A stretch of 64,000 nucleotides of DNA. Origin: Bacteroides mediterraneensis. Its GTDB lineage: Bacteria; Bacteroidota; Bacteroidia; Bacteroidales; Bacteroidaceae. The notes beneath the pieces were generated by a model, which searched no databases, was not told where the DNA came from, and was given only the letters and a program-made list of their open reading frames with translations. Every line of letters starts with the position of its first letter. The first letter of the stretch is position 1. Below, in pieces: positions 29,649-38,602 of the stretch. A program made the position numbers and the translations under genes. The DNA lies in assembly GCF_016900355.1 (NCBI RefSeq), contig NZ_JACJKA010000007.1, forward strand, positions 51,515 through 115,514, in the 5' to 3' direction.

Positions 29649-29700
29649 GCGCAAAGGTAGCGTTTTTTCGGGATATAATAAAATTTCACTACCTTTGCGC
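29649..29700. promoter_or_regulatory. Overlapping divergent promoters of the U32 gene and dusB
   Basis: A perfect 12-bp inverted repeat (GCGCAAAGGTAG ... CTACCTTTGCGC) places a TACCTTTG -7 box on each strand: 29659-29652 for the U32 gene and 29690-29697 for dusB. The two -33 regions overlap in the 28 bases between. Confidence 0.65.
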
Positions 29701-29715
29701 GACAATATCAAGCCA

Positions 29716-30705
29716 ATGAAAATTAGGAACATAGATTTAGGAGAAAAGCCAGTGTTGCTGGCCCCGATGGAAGATGTCACCGACCCTGCTTTCCGCCTCA
29801 TGTGCAAGCAGTTTGGTGCCGACATGGTGTACACGGAATTCGTATCGAGCGACGCCTTGATCCGTTCGGTCGGAAAAACGATGCTGAAACTGAACATCAG
29901 CGAGAAGGAACGCCCGGTAGCCATCCAGATTTACGGAAAAGATACAGAAACCATGGTAGAAGCCGCCCGCATCGTGGAACAGGCACAGCCTGATATTCTG
30001 GACTTGAACTTCGGATGTCCGGTGAAACGGGTAGCCGGCAAGGGAGCCGGTTCGGGACTGTTGCAGAACGTACCCAAGATGCTGGAGATTACCCGTGCCG
30101 TAGTCGATGCCGTCAAGATTCCAGTCACCGTCAAAACCCGTTTGGGCTGGGATGCGGAGCACAAGATTATCGTGGAACTGGCGGAACAGTTGCAGGATTG
30201 CGGCATCGAGGCGCTGACCATTCATGGACGTACCCGCGCCCAAATGTATACGGGAGAAGCCGACTGGACACTCATCGGTGAAGTCAAGAAGAATCCGAGA
30301 ATGCGCATCCCTATCATTGGCAACGGCGACATCACCACGCCTCAACGAGCCAAAGAATGTTTCGACCGCTACGGGGTGGATGCCATCATGATTGGACGGG
30401 CCAGTTTCGGACGTCCCTGGATTTTCAAGGAAGTAAAACATTATCTGGAGACTGGAGAAGAACTTCCGCCCCTTTCGTTCAAATGGCGGATGGATGTCTT
30501 GCGTCAGGAAGTACTCGACAGTGTGAACCTGCTGGATGAACGCAGAGGCATCCTGCACGTGCGCCGTCACCTGGCCGCTTCTCCCCTGTTCAAAGGAATT
30601 CCTAATTTCAAGGATACCCGCATCGCCATGCTGCGTGCAGAAACACTTCAAGAGCTGAACGCCATCCTGGATCACATTGAGAATACATTCGGTAAGGAAG
30701 AATAA
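29716..30705 (+). CDS. dusB: tRNA-dihydrouridine synthase, DusB family
   Basis: The protein has 329 aa starting MKIRNIDLGEKPVLLAPMEDVTD. Upstream in-frame ATG codons precede the -7 box, so they are rejected. APMEDVTDPAFR and the catalytic cysteine motif NFGCPVKRVAGKGAGSGLL are diagnostic of Dus flavoproteins, with an FMN-binding TIM barrel and a helical tRNA-binding C-terminus. It reduces uridine to dihydrouridine in the tRNA D-loop. The stop lies inside a terminator hairpin. Confidence 0.93.
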   Translation: MKIRNIDLGEKPVLLAPMEDVTDPAFRLMCKQFGADMVYTEFVSSDALIRSVGKTMLKLNISEKERPVAIQIYGKDTETMVEAARIVEQAQPDILDLNFGCPVKRVAGKGAGSGLLQNVPKMLEITRAVVDAVKIPVTVKTRLGWDAEHKIIVELAEQLQDCGIEALTIHGRTRAQMYTGEADWTLIGEVKKNPRMRIPIIGNGDITTPQRAKECFDRYGVDAIMIGRASFGRPWIFKEVKHYLETGEELPPLSFKWRMDVLRQEVLDSVNLLDERRGILHVRRHLAASPLFKGIPNFKDTRIAMLRAETLQELNAILDHIENTFGKEE

Positions 30706-30716
30706 ACTCCTTACCG
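30690..30716 (+). terminator. Hairpin overlapping the dusB stop codon
   Basis: CGGTAAGGA and TCCTTACCG form a perfect 9-bp stem, with a weak T-rich tail. It separates dusB from the convergent PAP2 gene. Confidence 0.5.
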
Positions 30717-30724
30717 ACCTTTCC

Positions 30725-31708
30725 TTAATACATGATACGTTTGAAAACGGGCGAAATGAACCAGCGCTTGTACATCAGCGTCGCTAACTGATACACAAAA
30801 AATGCTGTAATCAATCCCACGAGGGAATCAATCAGGTAGTGCGCCTGAATGTAGACTGTGGCGCAGCACAGCAACACATAGAACGGGAACAGAATGTAGG
30901 CTAATTTCCGGTTTACACGCCAGGCCATAATCATCACAATCGTTGAGATTCCCACATGTGAACTGGGGAAAGCGGCCGTAGGACGTTCACCCACTTCCTG
31001 TGAGGCTTCTACCAGATTATAGAAGAATCCGTGTTCATATCCCGGCCCAGGAAGCAAGAAAGTATTGTCATTAAAATAATCTCCTATTGCAGGAAAATCA
31101 CAAGCGTTTACTTTATCCATTCCAATGGCTGGGAAATAGAATTGCGGTCCGGCCACCGGCACCAGAATATAGAACAGGTAGTAAATGAAGAAAGAGGTGA
31201 CCAACACAAAACAGATTTTCTCAAACCACTCAAACCGGGTCAGAAAGTAATACACCACCACAATCAGCATCATGGGATAATAAAAGAAGTAACCCATATT
31301 GAACGGCTCACTGAACCATACCGAGGGGCACAGCTTGCTGAATTCCACGGAGGGCTGGCAATGGAAAATAGCCTGCTCGGCAGAGGCAAACAGATAGTCC
31401 AGGTTCGGAAACAAACGGTTGAACTCAAACGTATCCGGATACCAGTAAGCCAATAGCGACATCTGCACCACCATGCGGACGAAGGCCGTCAGCCGACAGG
31501 GAAACGCCTGATACAAATGAATCAGTACGAACGTCAGTACCACAATACCCAGACGTTCCAGCAACATCGTCCCTGGATGATCCATCCGGGGATAGAGCAA
31601 CAAAATCAAAATGGTAGTCAGGGCATTATAAATCAAGCTGATGCTTTCTACTGCAAACAGTCCCTTCCCACTTTCTACTCGTTCAAATAACTTCAGTTCT
31701 ATAGCCAT
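30725..31708 (-). CDS. PAP2-family membrane phosphatase
   Basis: The protein has 327 aa with about six membrane spans. The C-terminal half carries the lipid phosphatase motifs: ERPTAAFPSSHVG (near 240) with the catalytic histidine, and AHYLIDSLVG (near 290). The usual N-terminal KxxxxxxRP motif is reduced to the RP before the second motif, a form seen in inositol-phosphoceramide-synthase-like PAP2 proteins. Bacteroides make sphingolipids, so a lipid head-group role is possible but unproven. It is last of a three-gene operon and overlaps the epimerase gene by 10 bases. Confidence 0.85.
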   Translation of the reverse strand: MAIELKLFERVESGKGLFAVESISLIYNALTTILILLLYPRMDHPGTMLLERLGIVVLTFVLIHLYQAFPCRLTAFVRMVVQMSLLAYWYPDTFEFNRLFPNLDYLFASAEQAIFHCQPSVEFSKLCPSVWFSEPFNMGYFFYYPMMLIVVVYYFLTRFEWFEKICFVLVTSFFIYYLFYILVPVAGPQFYFPAIGMDKVNACDFPAIGDYFNDNTFLLPGPGYEHGFFYNLVEASQEVGERPTAAFPSSHVGISTIVMIMAWRVNRKLAYILFPFYVLLCCATVYIQAHYLIDSLVGLITAFFVYQLATLMYKRWFISPVFKRIMY

Positions 31709-32709
31709 CCTTCTTTCTTATACCAGGCAATTATTTCTTTTACACCTCTTTCCAACGGATATTGAGGTACATATCCCAATTCTTTTTCCAGCGGGGAAAT
31801 GTCACATCTCCAGTTCCGCTGTTTCATGATACGATACTTGTCACAGTTTAATGTACTGACTTTCCGAGTCAGCCGTCCGATATTCTCCGCTACGAAAGAA
31901 ATGGCTTTCAGAAGAAACAACGGACATACAAAACGAACCATCCACGGATTGCCCAGCTCCTTCCGAATCAAATCGGAAAACGTACGGCTGTTGTATACGC
32001 GGCCGTCACTCACGAAATAAGCCCGGTCTGTGACCTGTTTTTCAATGGCTAGGTAAATGGCCTGTACCAAATCTTTTACAAAGACAAACGTGATGTCCTG
32101 GCGCTTGAAGCCTGCCGCAAAATCCACATGCTGCTGAATGGATTTGGCCATCAGGAAATAATCGTGTTCCCGAGGGCCGTACACACCTGTCGGACGAAAT
32201 ATCACATACGGAAAGCCTGACAAGGATTTCAAGTATTCCTCCGTATGAAGCTTGCTCAATCCATACGCCGTATTCGGACGAGGCGTATCTTTCTCACAAA
32301 TGGGAGTGTAATCTTTTTCACGTATCGGGCCAAATATACTTAACGAACTTATGTAAATAAAGTTCACGGGAAGCATGTCCAATCGCGTCAAAGTCTCAAT
32401 AAAATGCCGCGTAGCCCAGTAATTTCCGATTTCAAAATCGGCCTTGTCCAGGCATTTCGTCACGCCGGCACAATGAATGATGTAATCCCACTTCCCGTAC
32501 AAGCGTTTCTGCTCCTCCAGCTGACCGGCTAAACGATCGGAATCAGTAAAGTCCAGCACTGCAAAACGAATCCGTGCATCCTGCAAATATTTCCGGCTAC
32601 TGGTTTTTCGCACACCGGCCCACACCTGATAACCTCGTTCCAAGGCTCCTTCCACCAGGAAACTGCCAATAAACCCACTGGCACCTGTCACTAAAACTTT
32701 CTTCTCCAT
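31699..32709 (-). CDS. NAD-dependent epimerase/dehydratase family protein
   Basis: The protein has 336 aa starting MEKKVLVTGASGFIGSF, an intact Rossmann GxxGxxG. A longer frame to 32784 overlaps the CDF gene and is rejected. The catalytic YxxxK is in AYGLSKLHTEEYL and the serine in YISSLSIFG, so this is an extended short-chain dehydrogenase. The C-terminal part resembles 3-beta-HSD or sugar-epimerase-like members. With a PAP2 lipid phosphatase downstream, a role in envelope lipid or sugar modification is plausible. It starts 5 bases after the CDF stop. Confidence 0.87.
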   Translation of the reverse strand: MEKKVLVTGASGFIGSFLVEGALERGYQVWAGVRKTSSRKYLQDARIRFAVLDFTDSDRLAGQLEEQKRLYGKWDYIIHCAGVTKCLDKADFEIGNYWATRHFIETLTRLDMLPVNFIYISSLSIFGPIREKDYTPICEKDTPRPNTAYGLSKLHTEEYLKSLSGFPYVIFRPTGVYGPREHDYFLMAKSIQQHVDFAAGFKRQDITFVFVKDLVQAIYLAIEKQVTDRAYFVSDGRVYNSRTFSDLIRKELGNPWMVRFVCPLFLLKAISFVAENIGRLTRKVSTLNCDKYRIMKQRNWRCDISPLEKELGYVPQYPLERGVKEIIAWYKKEGWL

Positions 32710-32713
32710 ACTT

Positions 32714-33616
32714 TTACTTTTCGGGTTCTGCATGGATACTGATATACGTATTCGCCCCAAAGGCCTCCCGCAATTTCCTTTCAATGGCCGTTACCTTTTC
32801 ATGTGCTTCACGCAGCGGAATATTTCCATCCATACGTACATGCATATCCATCGCATAATGACTTCCTATGCGACGGGTACACAAATGATGCGGTTGTGAC
32901 ACGCCGTCTACCGACAAGACAATCTTGGTAATCTCCTGTTCGATTTCATCTGGAAGAGAGCGTTCCAGCAATTCATCCACGCACGACTTGAGTTGCTTGA
33001 CAGCCACCTGTACAATAAAGACACTGACAATTACCGCAGCCAACGGGTCGAGCACACGCCAGTTATCACCCAATAGAATAGCTCCTCCGATACCAATGGC
33101 CGTACCAATGGATGAAAACGCATCACTCCGGTGATGCCATGCATTGGCAATGACCGCCGGACTGTTATAACGTTTCCCGACAATGCGGGTATAATGGAAC
33201 AAGATTTCCTTGGATACAATGGAGATGATAGCTGCTACCAAGGCAATCCAGCCGGGTGACTGTAAAGTTTCTCCTCTAAAGACACGTACAATCGACTCCA
33301 CACCACTCCAGCAAATGCCTACTCCCACAGCCAGCAAAGCCGCTCCAATTAGTAAAGTAGCCAGCGTTTCATACTTACCATGTCCATAATCATGGTCCTT
33401 ATCTTCCGGCTTACTGGAAATACGGACGAACACGATTACAATCAAATCGGTAATCAAATCCGACAAAGAATGGACTGCATCGGCAATCATGGCCGCACTC
33501 TTGCCCCAGAAACCTGCCGCAAACTTACAGGCCACCAAAAGAATATTCACCAAGCTCCCTACCAGGGTCACTTTGTAAATCTCACGTTCGCGAACGGATG
33601 ATTCAACTTCATTCAT
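32714..33616 (-). CDS. Cation diffusion facilitator family transporter
   Basis: The protein has 300 aa from MNEVESSVREREIYK; a longer frame to 33718 crosses the promoter. It has six membrane spans and the CDF metal site: DAVHSLSDLITD in helix 2 and NAWHHRSDAFSS in helix 5, plus the HDYGHGKYE loop and a cytoplasmic C-terminal domain. It exports zinc, iron or manganese by proton antiport; the metal cannot be chosen from sequence alone. It is the first gene of the operon with the epimerase and PAP2 genes. A TATCTTFG-like -7 box (TATCTTTG on the minus strand) lies about 30 bases upstream. Confidence 0.92.
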   Translation of the reverse strand: MNEVESSVREREIYKVTLVGSLVNILLVACKFAAGFWGKSAAMIADAVHSLSDLITDLIVIVFVRISSKPEDKDHDYGHGKYETLATLLIGAALLAVGVGICWSGVESIVRVFRGETLQSPGWIALVAAIISIVSKEILFHYTRIVGKRYNSPAVIANAWHHRSDAFSSIGTAIGIGGAILLGDNWRVLDPLAAVIVSVFIVQVAVKQLKSCVDELLERSLPDEIEQEITKIVLSVDGVSQPHHLCTRRIGSHYAMDMHVRMDGNIPLREAHEKVTAIERKLREAFGANTYISIHAEPEK

Positions 33617-33722
33617 ATCAGACTTTGTAATAAGAACGCGGCAAAGATAATAGTTTTTCAGCATCTTAACAGAAAAATCCTCGTTTATTCCACGGAATTT
33701 GCTTTCTTTGTATATCAAACAT

Positions 33723-33746
33723 ACCGGTCACTGAGAGAGTGCCGGT
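33723..33746 (+). promoter_or_regulatory. Hairpin in the rnr leader
   Basis: ACCGG-t-CACT pairs with AGTG-c-CCGGT around GAGAG, 18 bases before the rnr start. RNase R is a cold- and stress-responsive nuclease elsewhere, so a leader structure that controls decay or translation is plausible. Confidence 0.45.
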
Positions 33747-33764
33747 TTCTAAAATCTAAACAAC

Positions 33765-35915
33765 ATGGCTAAGAAGAAAAAAGAAAAAAAAGGCGGAAAA
33801 CACCTGAAGAAAAAAGAGCTCGTAGAAATGCTGCTCAGTTATTTCCGCACAAAGCCGAATGAAGCATTCAGCCTCAAGCAGTTGTTTCAAGCTCTAAAAC
33901 TCACGACCCATCCGGGAAAAATGCTCTGTATCGATGTCATAGAGGAAATGGTGGAAGACAATTTCCTGATTGAAGTCGAAAAAGGGCGCTATAAAATCAA
34001 TGACAAAGGACAAATCCTGACGGGTACTTTCCAGCGGAAAAGCAACGGAAAGAACTCCTTTATTCCTGACGATGGCGGAGAACCGATTTTCATTGCAGAA
34101 CGCAATTCCGCGCATGCCATGAACAACGACAAGGTCAAAATCTCCTTGTGTGCCAAATGTAAGAAACGTCAGGTGGAAGGGCAAGTCATCGAAATTCTGG
34201 AACATGCCAACGAAACGTTTGTCGGTGTACTGAAAGTATCGAAGAACTATGCCTTCCTGCTGACGGAAGCCAACACGCTGGCCAACGACATCTTCATCCC
34301 GAAAGACAAGCTGAAAGGCGGAAAAGATGGCGACAAAGCAGTAGTCCGTATCACGGAATGGCCGGAAGAGGCAAAGAACCCGTTTGGAGAGGTCATCGAC
34401 ATTTTAGGAAAGGCTGGCGACAATACCACTGAAATGCATGCCATCCTGGCCGAATACGGATTGCCTTACACTTATCCGCAGGCGGTAGAAGCGGCTGCCG
34501 AAAAGTTGTCGGCTGAAATCACGCCAGAAGACTATGCCGAACGTGAAGATTTCCGCGATGTAGTGACCTTTACCATCGACCCGAAAGACGCCAAGGACTT
34601 CGATGATGCCCTGTCTATCCGTAACCTGAAACCGGGATTGTGGGAGGTAGGAGTTCACATCGCCGATGTATCGCATTATGTGAAAGAAGGAAGCATCATC
34701 GACAAGGAAGCAGTAAAGCGTGCCACTTCTGTCTATCTGGTCGACCGCACCATCCCGATGCTGCCGGAACGGTTGTGTAACTTCATCTGCTCTCTGCGAC
34801 CAGACGAGGAAAAACTGGCTTACTCTGTCATCTTCGACATGAACGACAAGGCTGAAGTGAAGAATTTCCGTATCCGCCACACTGTCATCAAGTCCAACCG
34901 CCGCTTCACATACGAAGAGGCACAGCAGATTATTGAAACGGGAGAAGGCGATTACAAGGAGGAAATTCTGGAACTAAATCGCTTGGCACAAATCCTGCGA
35001 GAAAAACGAATGAGTGCCGGATCCATCAACTTCGACCGCTGTGAGGTGAAATTTGAAATTGACGAGAACGGAAAACCGCTCAGCGTGTATTTCAAGGTTT
35101 CCAAGGAAGCCAACAAGCTGATTGAGGAATTCATGTTGCTGGCGAACCGTACCGTAGCCGAATACGTCGGGAAGGTACCTAAGAATAAGAAGCCGAAGGT
35201 ATTCCCTTATCGTATCCACGACCTTCCAGACCCAGACAAGCTGGACAACCTGAACCAGTTCATCGCCCGCTTCGGCTACAAAATCCGTACAGGTGGCAGC
35301 AAAGTGGAAGTTTCCAAGTCACTCAACCACCTGCTCACGGAAATCAACGGCAAGAAGGAACAGAATCTGATTGAAACGGTGTCTCTGCGCGCCATGCAGA
35401 AGGCCCGTTACTCCATCTACAACATCGGACACTACGGACTGGGATTTGATTACTACACCCACTTCACCTCTCCTATCCGCCGTTATCCGGACCTGATGGT
35501 ACATCGTCTGCTCACCCGTTACTTGGCAGGAGGACGAAGTGCTCAAGCCGACAAATATGAAACTTTGTGTGAACACAGTTCGGCTATGGAACAGACAGCC
35601 GCCAGTGCAGAACGTGCTTCCGTAAAATACAAGCAAGTGGAATTCATGGGCGACCGCATCGGACAGGTTTACGATGGAGTCATTTCTGGAGTGACCGAAT
35701 GGGGTCTCTATGTGGAAATCAACGAAAACAAATGCGAGGGCATGATTGCCATGCGGGATTTGGGCAACGACTTCTACGAGTTTGACGAAAAGAACTACTG
35801 TCTCATCGGACGTCGCCATCACCAGAAGTTCAGTCTCGGCGACCCGATTAAGATTAAAGTGGCCCGTGCCAACCTCGCCAAGAAACAATTGGATTTTGTA
35901 TTGGCTGAAGCTTAA
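33765..35915 (+). CDS. rnr: Ribonuclease R
   Basis: The protein has 716 aa. A lysine-rich tail (MAKKKKEKKGG) leads into a winged helix, two cold-shock domains, the RNB domain with its metal-binding aspartates (DPKDAKDFDDALS, near 275) and a C-terminal S1 domain (GVISGVTEWGLYVEI). This is the complete RNase II/R architecture with normal length. It degrades structured RNA 3' to 5' and helps mature rRNA and recycle stalled mRNA. It is monocistronic, followed by a strong hairpin. Confidence 0.95.
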   Translation: MAKKKKEKKGGKHLKKKELVEMLLSYFRTKPNEAFSLKQLFQALKLTTHPGKMLCIDVIEEMVEDNFLIEVEKGRYKINDKGQILTGTFQRKSNGKNSFIPDDGGEPIFIAERNSAHAMNNDKVKISLCAKCKKRQVEGQVIEILEHANETFVGVLKVSKNYAFLLTEANTLANDIFIPKDKLKGGKDGDKAVVRITEWPEEAKNPFGEVIDILGKAGDNTTEMHAILAEYGLPYTYPQAVEAAAEKLSAEITPEDYAEREDFRDVVTFTIDPKDAKDFDDALSIRNLKPGLWEVGVHIADVSHYVKEGSIIDKEAVKRATSVYLVDRTIPMLPERLCNFICSLRPDEEKLAYSVIFDMNDKAEVKNFRIRHTVIKSNRRFTYEEAQQIIETGEGDYKEEILELNRLAQILREKRMSAGSINFDRCEVKFEIDENGKPLSVYFKVSKEANKLIEEFMLLANRTVAEYVGKVPKNKKPKVFPYRIHDLPDPDKLDNLNQFIARFGYKIRTGGSKVEVSKSLNHLLTEINGKKEQNLIETVSLRAMQKARYSIYNIGHYGLGFDYYTHFTSPIRRYPDLMVHRLLTRYLAGGRSAQADKYETLCEHSSAMEQTAASAERASVKYKQVEFMGDRIGQVYDGVISGVTEWGLYVEINENKCEGMIAMRDLGNDFYEFDEKNYCLIGRRHHQKFSLGDPIKIKVARANLAKKQLDFVLAEA

Positions 35916-35949
35916 CGGATATCCACATCCGTTTACCTTATAAAAATCT

Positions 35950-35994
35950 CCCCGTTCTTCTTAAAAACCTCAGTCATGTCTGAGAAGAACGGGG
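35950..35994. terminator. Bidirectional terminator between rnr and a small basic gene
   Basis: CCCCGTTCTTCT and AGAAGAACGGGG form a perfect 12-bp stem with an inner CTCAG/CTGAG pairing. T-rich sequence follows on both strands. Confidence 0.85.
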
Positions 35995-36001
35995 ATTCTT
36001 A

Positions 36002-36133
36002 TTATTTCACTCTGCGGTTCAACTGGTTATTCGCTTTTTCCGGACGAGATTTCCCTACCCGTTTCCCACTCGCCTTTTTCTTATTATTTTGCTTCGCTTT
36101 GAAAGCAAAAGGATTCTTTTTGTTCACAACCAT
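36002..36133 (-). CDS. Small basic protein, 43 aa (hypothetical)
   Basis: The ORF reads MVVNKKNPFAFKAKQNNKKK followed by ASGKRVGKSRPEKANNQLNR and ends RVK. More than a third of residues are Lys or Arg, with no signal or membrane span, as for a nucleic-acid-binding or ribosome-associated peptide. A consensus promoter (TTTG, 20 bases, TATTTTTG) lies 19 bases upstream and a strong terminator lies just after the stop. Promoter, ORF and terminator fit tightly, so I regard it as real. No function can be named. Confidence 0.6.
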   Translation of the reverse strand: MVVNKKNPFAFKAKQNNKKKASGKRVGKSRPEKANNQLNRRVK

Positions 36134-36151
36134 ACTGCACTGATTTTTCTA

Positions 36152-36198
36152 CAAAAATAGGATTTTATTGGTTTCATCACAAAATATCGTTACTTTTG
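36152..36198. promoter_or_regulatory. Overlapping divergent promoters of the small basic gene and cysE
   Basis: On the minus strand TTTG (36183-36180) and TATTTTTG (36159-36152) are spaced by 20. On the plus strand TACTTTTG (36191-36198) is the -7 box of cysE, with TTGG about 19 bases upstream. Confidence 0.55.
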
Positions 36199-36221
36199 TC
36201 CATTATCAAAATGAAAACTCC

Positions 36222-37133
36222 ATGAGTCCAACTGATTACACGCATATATTGACAAAGGCCGTTGACGAACTTTCCGACAACCAATCCTACCGGGGACTGT
36301 TCCATCAGCACCGGGAAGGAGAACCACTCCCTTCGGGAAAATCACTGGAACGGATTGTGGAACTGGCACGCGCCATCCTCTTTCCCGGCTATTTCGGTAA
36401 CTCGACCATCAACAGCCAAACCATCAACTATCACATCGGGGTCAATATCGAAGAACTGTTTTCCCTGCTGATTGAACAAATACAAGCCGGATTGTGCTTC
36501 GGTGTGGAAAACGAGGGACAATGTAACTGTCAATCTCCTTGCCGGGCTACAGCTACCCAACTGGCAGCAGAATTCATCAGTCGCCTACCGGAAATCCGCC
36601 GCATTCTGGCCACCGACGTAGAGGCTGCCTACTACGGTGACCCTGCCGCCACGTGCTTTGGGGAAATCATCTGCTGCTATCCGGTTATCCGAGCCGTGAC
36701 CAACTACCGGATTGCCCATGAACTTTACCGGCTCAATGTTCCTCTCATTCCACGAATCATCACCGAGATGGCCCATTCCGAAACAGGTATCGACATCCAT
36801 CCGGGTGCCCAAATCGGACACCACTTTACCATTGACCACGGCACGGGTGTAGTCATCGGGGCAACCTGTATTATCGGTAACCACGTAAAGTTGTATCAGG
36901 GAGTAACCTTGGGAGCCAAAAGTTTTCCCTGCGACGAGCAAGGCAATCCCATCAAGGGTATCCCTCGCCATCCGATACTGGAAGACAATGTGATAGTCTA
37001 TTCCAACGCCACCATCCTGGGACGCATCACCATAGGTGAAGGCGCTACCATCGGCGGTAACATCTGGGTGACGGAAAGCGTACCCGCAGGTGCCCGCATC
37101 GTACAACGGAAGAGCAAAGAAAACAAAGGATAA
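36222..37133 (+). CDS. cysE: Serine O-acetyltransferase
   Basis: The protein has 303 aa from MSPTDYTHILTKAV; an earlier in-frame ATG precedes the -7 box. The helical N-terminal domain is followed by the left-handed beta-helix of hexapeptide repeats (IHPGAQIGHHFTIDHGTGVVIGAT). The catalytic His/Asp are in the DHGTG segment. It makes O-acetylserine from serine and acetyl-CoA, the first step of cysteine synthesis. The length and the extra N-terminal cysteine-rich loop (CNCQSPC, near 103) match longer SAT proteins of Bacteroidota rather than E. coli CysE. Confidence 0.92.
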   Translation: MSPTDYTHILTKAVDELSDNQSYRGLFHQHREGEPLPSGKSLERIVELARAILFPGYFGNSTINSQTINYHIGVNIEELFSLLIEQIQAGLCFGVENEGQCNCQSPCRATATQLAAEFISRLPEIRRILATDVEAAYYGDPAATCFGEIICCYPVIRAVTNYRIAHELYRLNVPLIPRIITEMAHSETGIDIHPGAQIGHHFTIDHGTGVVIGATCIIGNHVKLYQGVTLGAKSFPCDEQGNPIKGIPRHPILEDNVIVYSNATILGRITIGEGATIGGNIWVTESVPAGARIVQRKSKENKG

Positions 37134-37181
37134 AGCCCCGTCCAAGCACCGTTTTTTTCCACTTGAGAAATTCACAAAATA

Positions 37182-37224
37182 ACGTCCGCAGCTTCAGGAA
37201 GAAATCTCCGGAAACTGCGGATGT
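37182..37224. terminator. Hairpin between convergent cysE and fucO
   Basis: ACGTCCGCAG and CTGCGGATGT pair over 10 positions with one wobble. No clear T run follows on either strand. Confidence 0.4.
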
Positions 37225-37249
37225 CTAATTTAGCAAGGCTTGAAATATA

Positions 37250-38404
37250 TTAGAAAGCCTTGTGATAAAGCGCTTCGATTTCTTCTACCGAAGTCGGACG
37301 CGGATTACCTCCGGTACAGACATCATTGAACGCATCGATGGCCAGCTGGTGCAAATCACCCTCTTTCACTCCAATCTCATGCAACTTCTGTGGAATGCCG
37401 ATGCTCAAAGAAAGCTTGCGGACCGCCTCTACAGCAGCTTTTACCCCTTCCGCCTCACTCATGTCGGTGGTATCCACTCCCATGGCTTTAGCAATGTCCA
37501 TGTATTTAGGTGCAGCCGGAGATTCTGCATTGTATTCCATGACATAAGGCAACAGCAATGCATTGGCTACTCCATGCGGAGTGTCATAGTGTGCCCCCAA
37601 GGGATGTGCCATGGAATGAACAATCCCAAGTCCAACATTGCTGAACCCCATTCCGGCAATGTACTGTGCTTGTGACATAGCCTCACGAGCTACCGGATCA
37701 CTACCATTGTCGACCGCAGCCTTTAAATGTTTGGCAATCATTTCAATGGCCTTCAGTTCAAACATGTCCGACATCACCCAGGCTCCCGGAGTGATATAAC
37801 TTTCGATGGCATGGGTCAAAGCATCCATCCCTGTGGCTGCCGTCAGTCCCTTCGGCATGGAATACATCAGTTCAGGGTCAACGATAGCTACCGATGGAAT
37901 ATCATTCGGGTCTACACACACCATTTTCTTGGTAGCCGCCTCATCGATAATCACATAATTAATCGTTACCTCGGCAGCCGTTCCAGCTGTAGTAGGAAGA
38001 GCAAAAGTCGGCACTGCTTTGTGACGCGTATTGGCTACTCCTTCCAACGAACGTACATCCGCAAAATCCGGATTATTTACTACGATACCGATACCTTTGG
38101 CAGTATCAATGGAAGAACCGCCACCCAGTGCCACAATGAAATCAGCTCCGGAAGCTTTAAAAGCGGTCACCCCATGCTGCACATTGGCAATGGTCGGATT
38201 CGCCTTCACATCATTGTATATTTCGTAAGGAATACCTGCCTTTTCGAACACTTCAATCACCTTATCGGCTACATGAAAACGAATCAGGTCTTTGTCTGTC
38301 ACAAAAAAAGCTTTCTTAAAACCTCTGCGAGCAGCTTCCGTGGCAATTGCTTCACGACATCCGGCTCCAAAATAAGAGGTCTCGTTCAAAATCATTCTGT
38401 ACAT
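37250..38404 (-). CDS. fucO: Lactaldehyde reductase, iron-containing alcohol dehydrogenase
   Basis: The protein has 384 aa. The start RMILNETSYFGAG, the NAD motif GGGSSIDTAKGIGI and the metal ligands in GMDALTHAIESY and HSMAHPLGAHYDTPHG match FucO. It reduces L-lactaldehyde from fucose or rhamnose breakdown to 1,2-propanediol. It lies next to PUL 2 with its GH78 rhamnosidase, which fits rhamnose use. A promoter candidate (TTTA, 19 bases, TAAGTTTG) precedes it, so it is probably transcribed alone rather than from the PUL. Confidence 0.92.
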   Translation of the reverse strand: MYRMILNETSYFGAGCREAIATEAARRGFKKAFFVTDKDLIRFHVADKVIEVFEKAGIPYEIYNDVKANPTIANVQHGVTAFKASGADFIVALGGGSSIDTAKGIGIVVNNPDFADVRSLEGVANTRHKAVPTFALPTTAGTAAEVTINYVIIDEAATKKMVCVDPNDIPSVAIVDPELMYSMPKGLTAATGMDALTHAIESYITPGAWVMSDMFELKAIEMIAKHLKAAVDNGSDPVAREAMSQAQYIAGMGFSNVGLGIVHSMAHPLGAHYDTPHGVANALLLPYVMEYNAESPAAPKYMDIAKAMGVDTTDMSEAEGVKAAVEAVRKLSLSIGIPQKLHEIGVKEGDLHQLAIDAFNDVCTGGNPRPTSVEEIEALYHKAF

Positions 38405-38602
38405 AGATTTACGGTTTAAAAGGTTAAACTGAAATTTATCCGGAAGCCTGGAACCTTAGTTAAATTCCAAACTTATACCAGAAATATAAATGTTTAAATC
38501 GGCCATAAAGCTACAAAAATTCCCTTGGTAAAGGCAAAGGTTTTCACAGTTTTTCCTTTTCTTTTTCATCTGATACACTCAAGCCCATCTTCTTAATAAA
38601 AT

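Noticed and set aside
28449..29660. 403-aa plus-strand ORF opposite the U32 gene
   Set aside because: Antisense shadow of a conserved gene; its end runs through the divergent promoter region.
29628..29924. N-terminal extension of the U32 protein
   Set aside because: It would cross the divergent promoter and overlap dusB codons; MSYTIKDFEIMAPVG is the family start.
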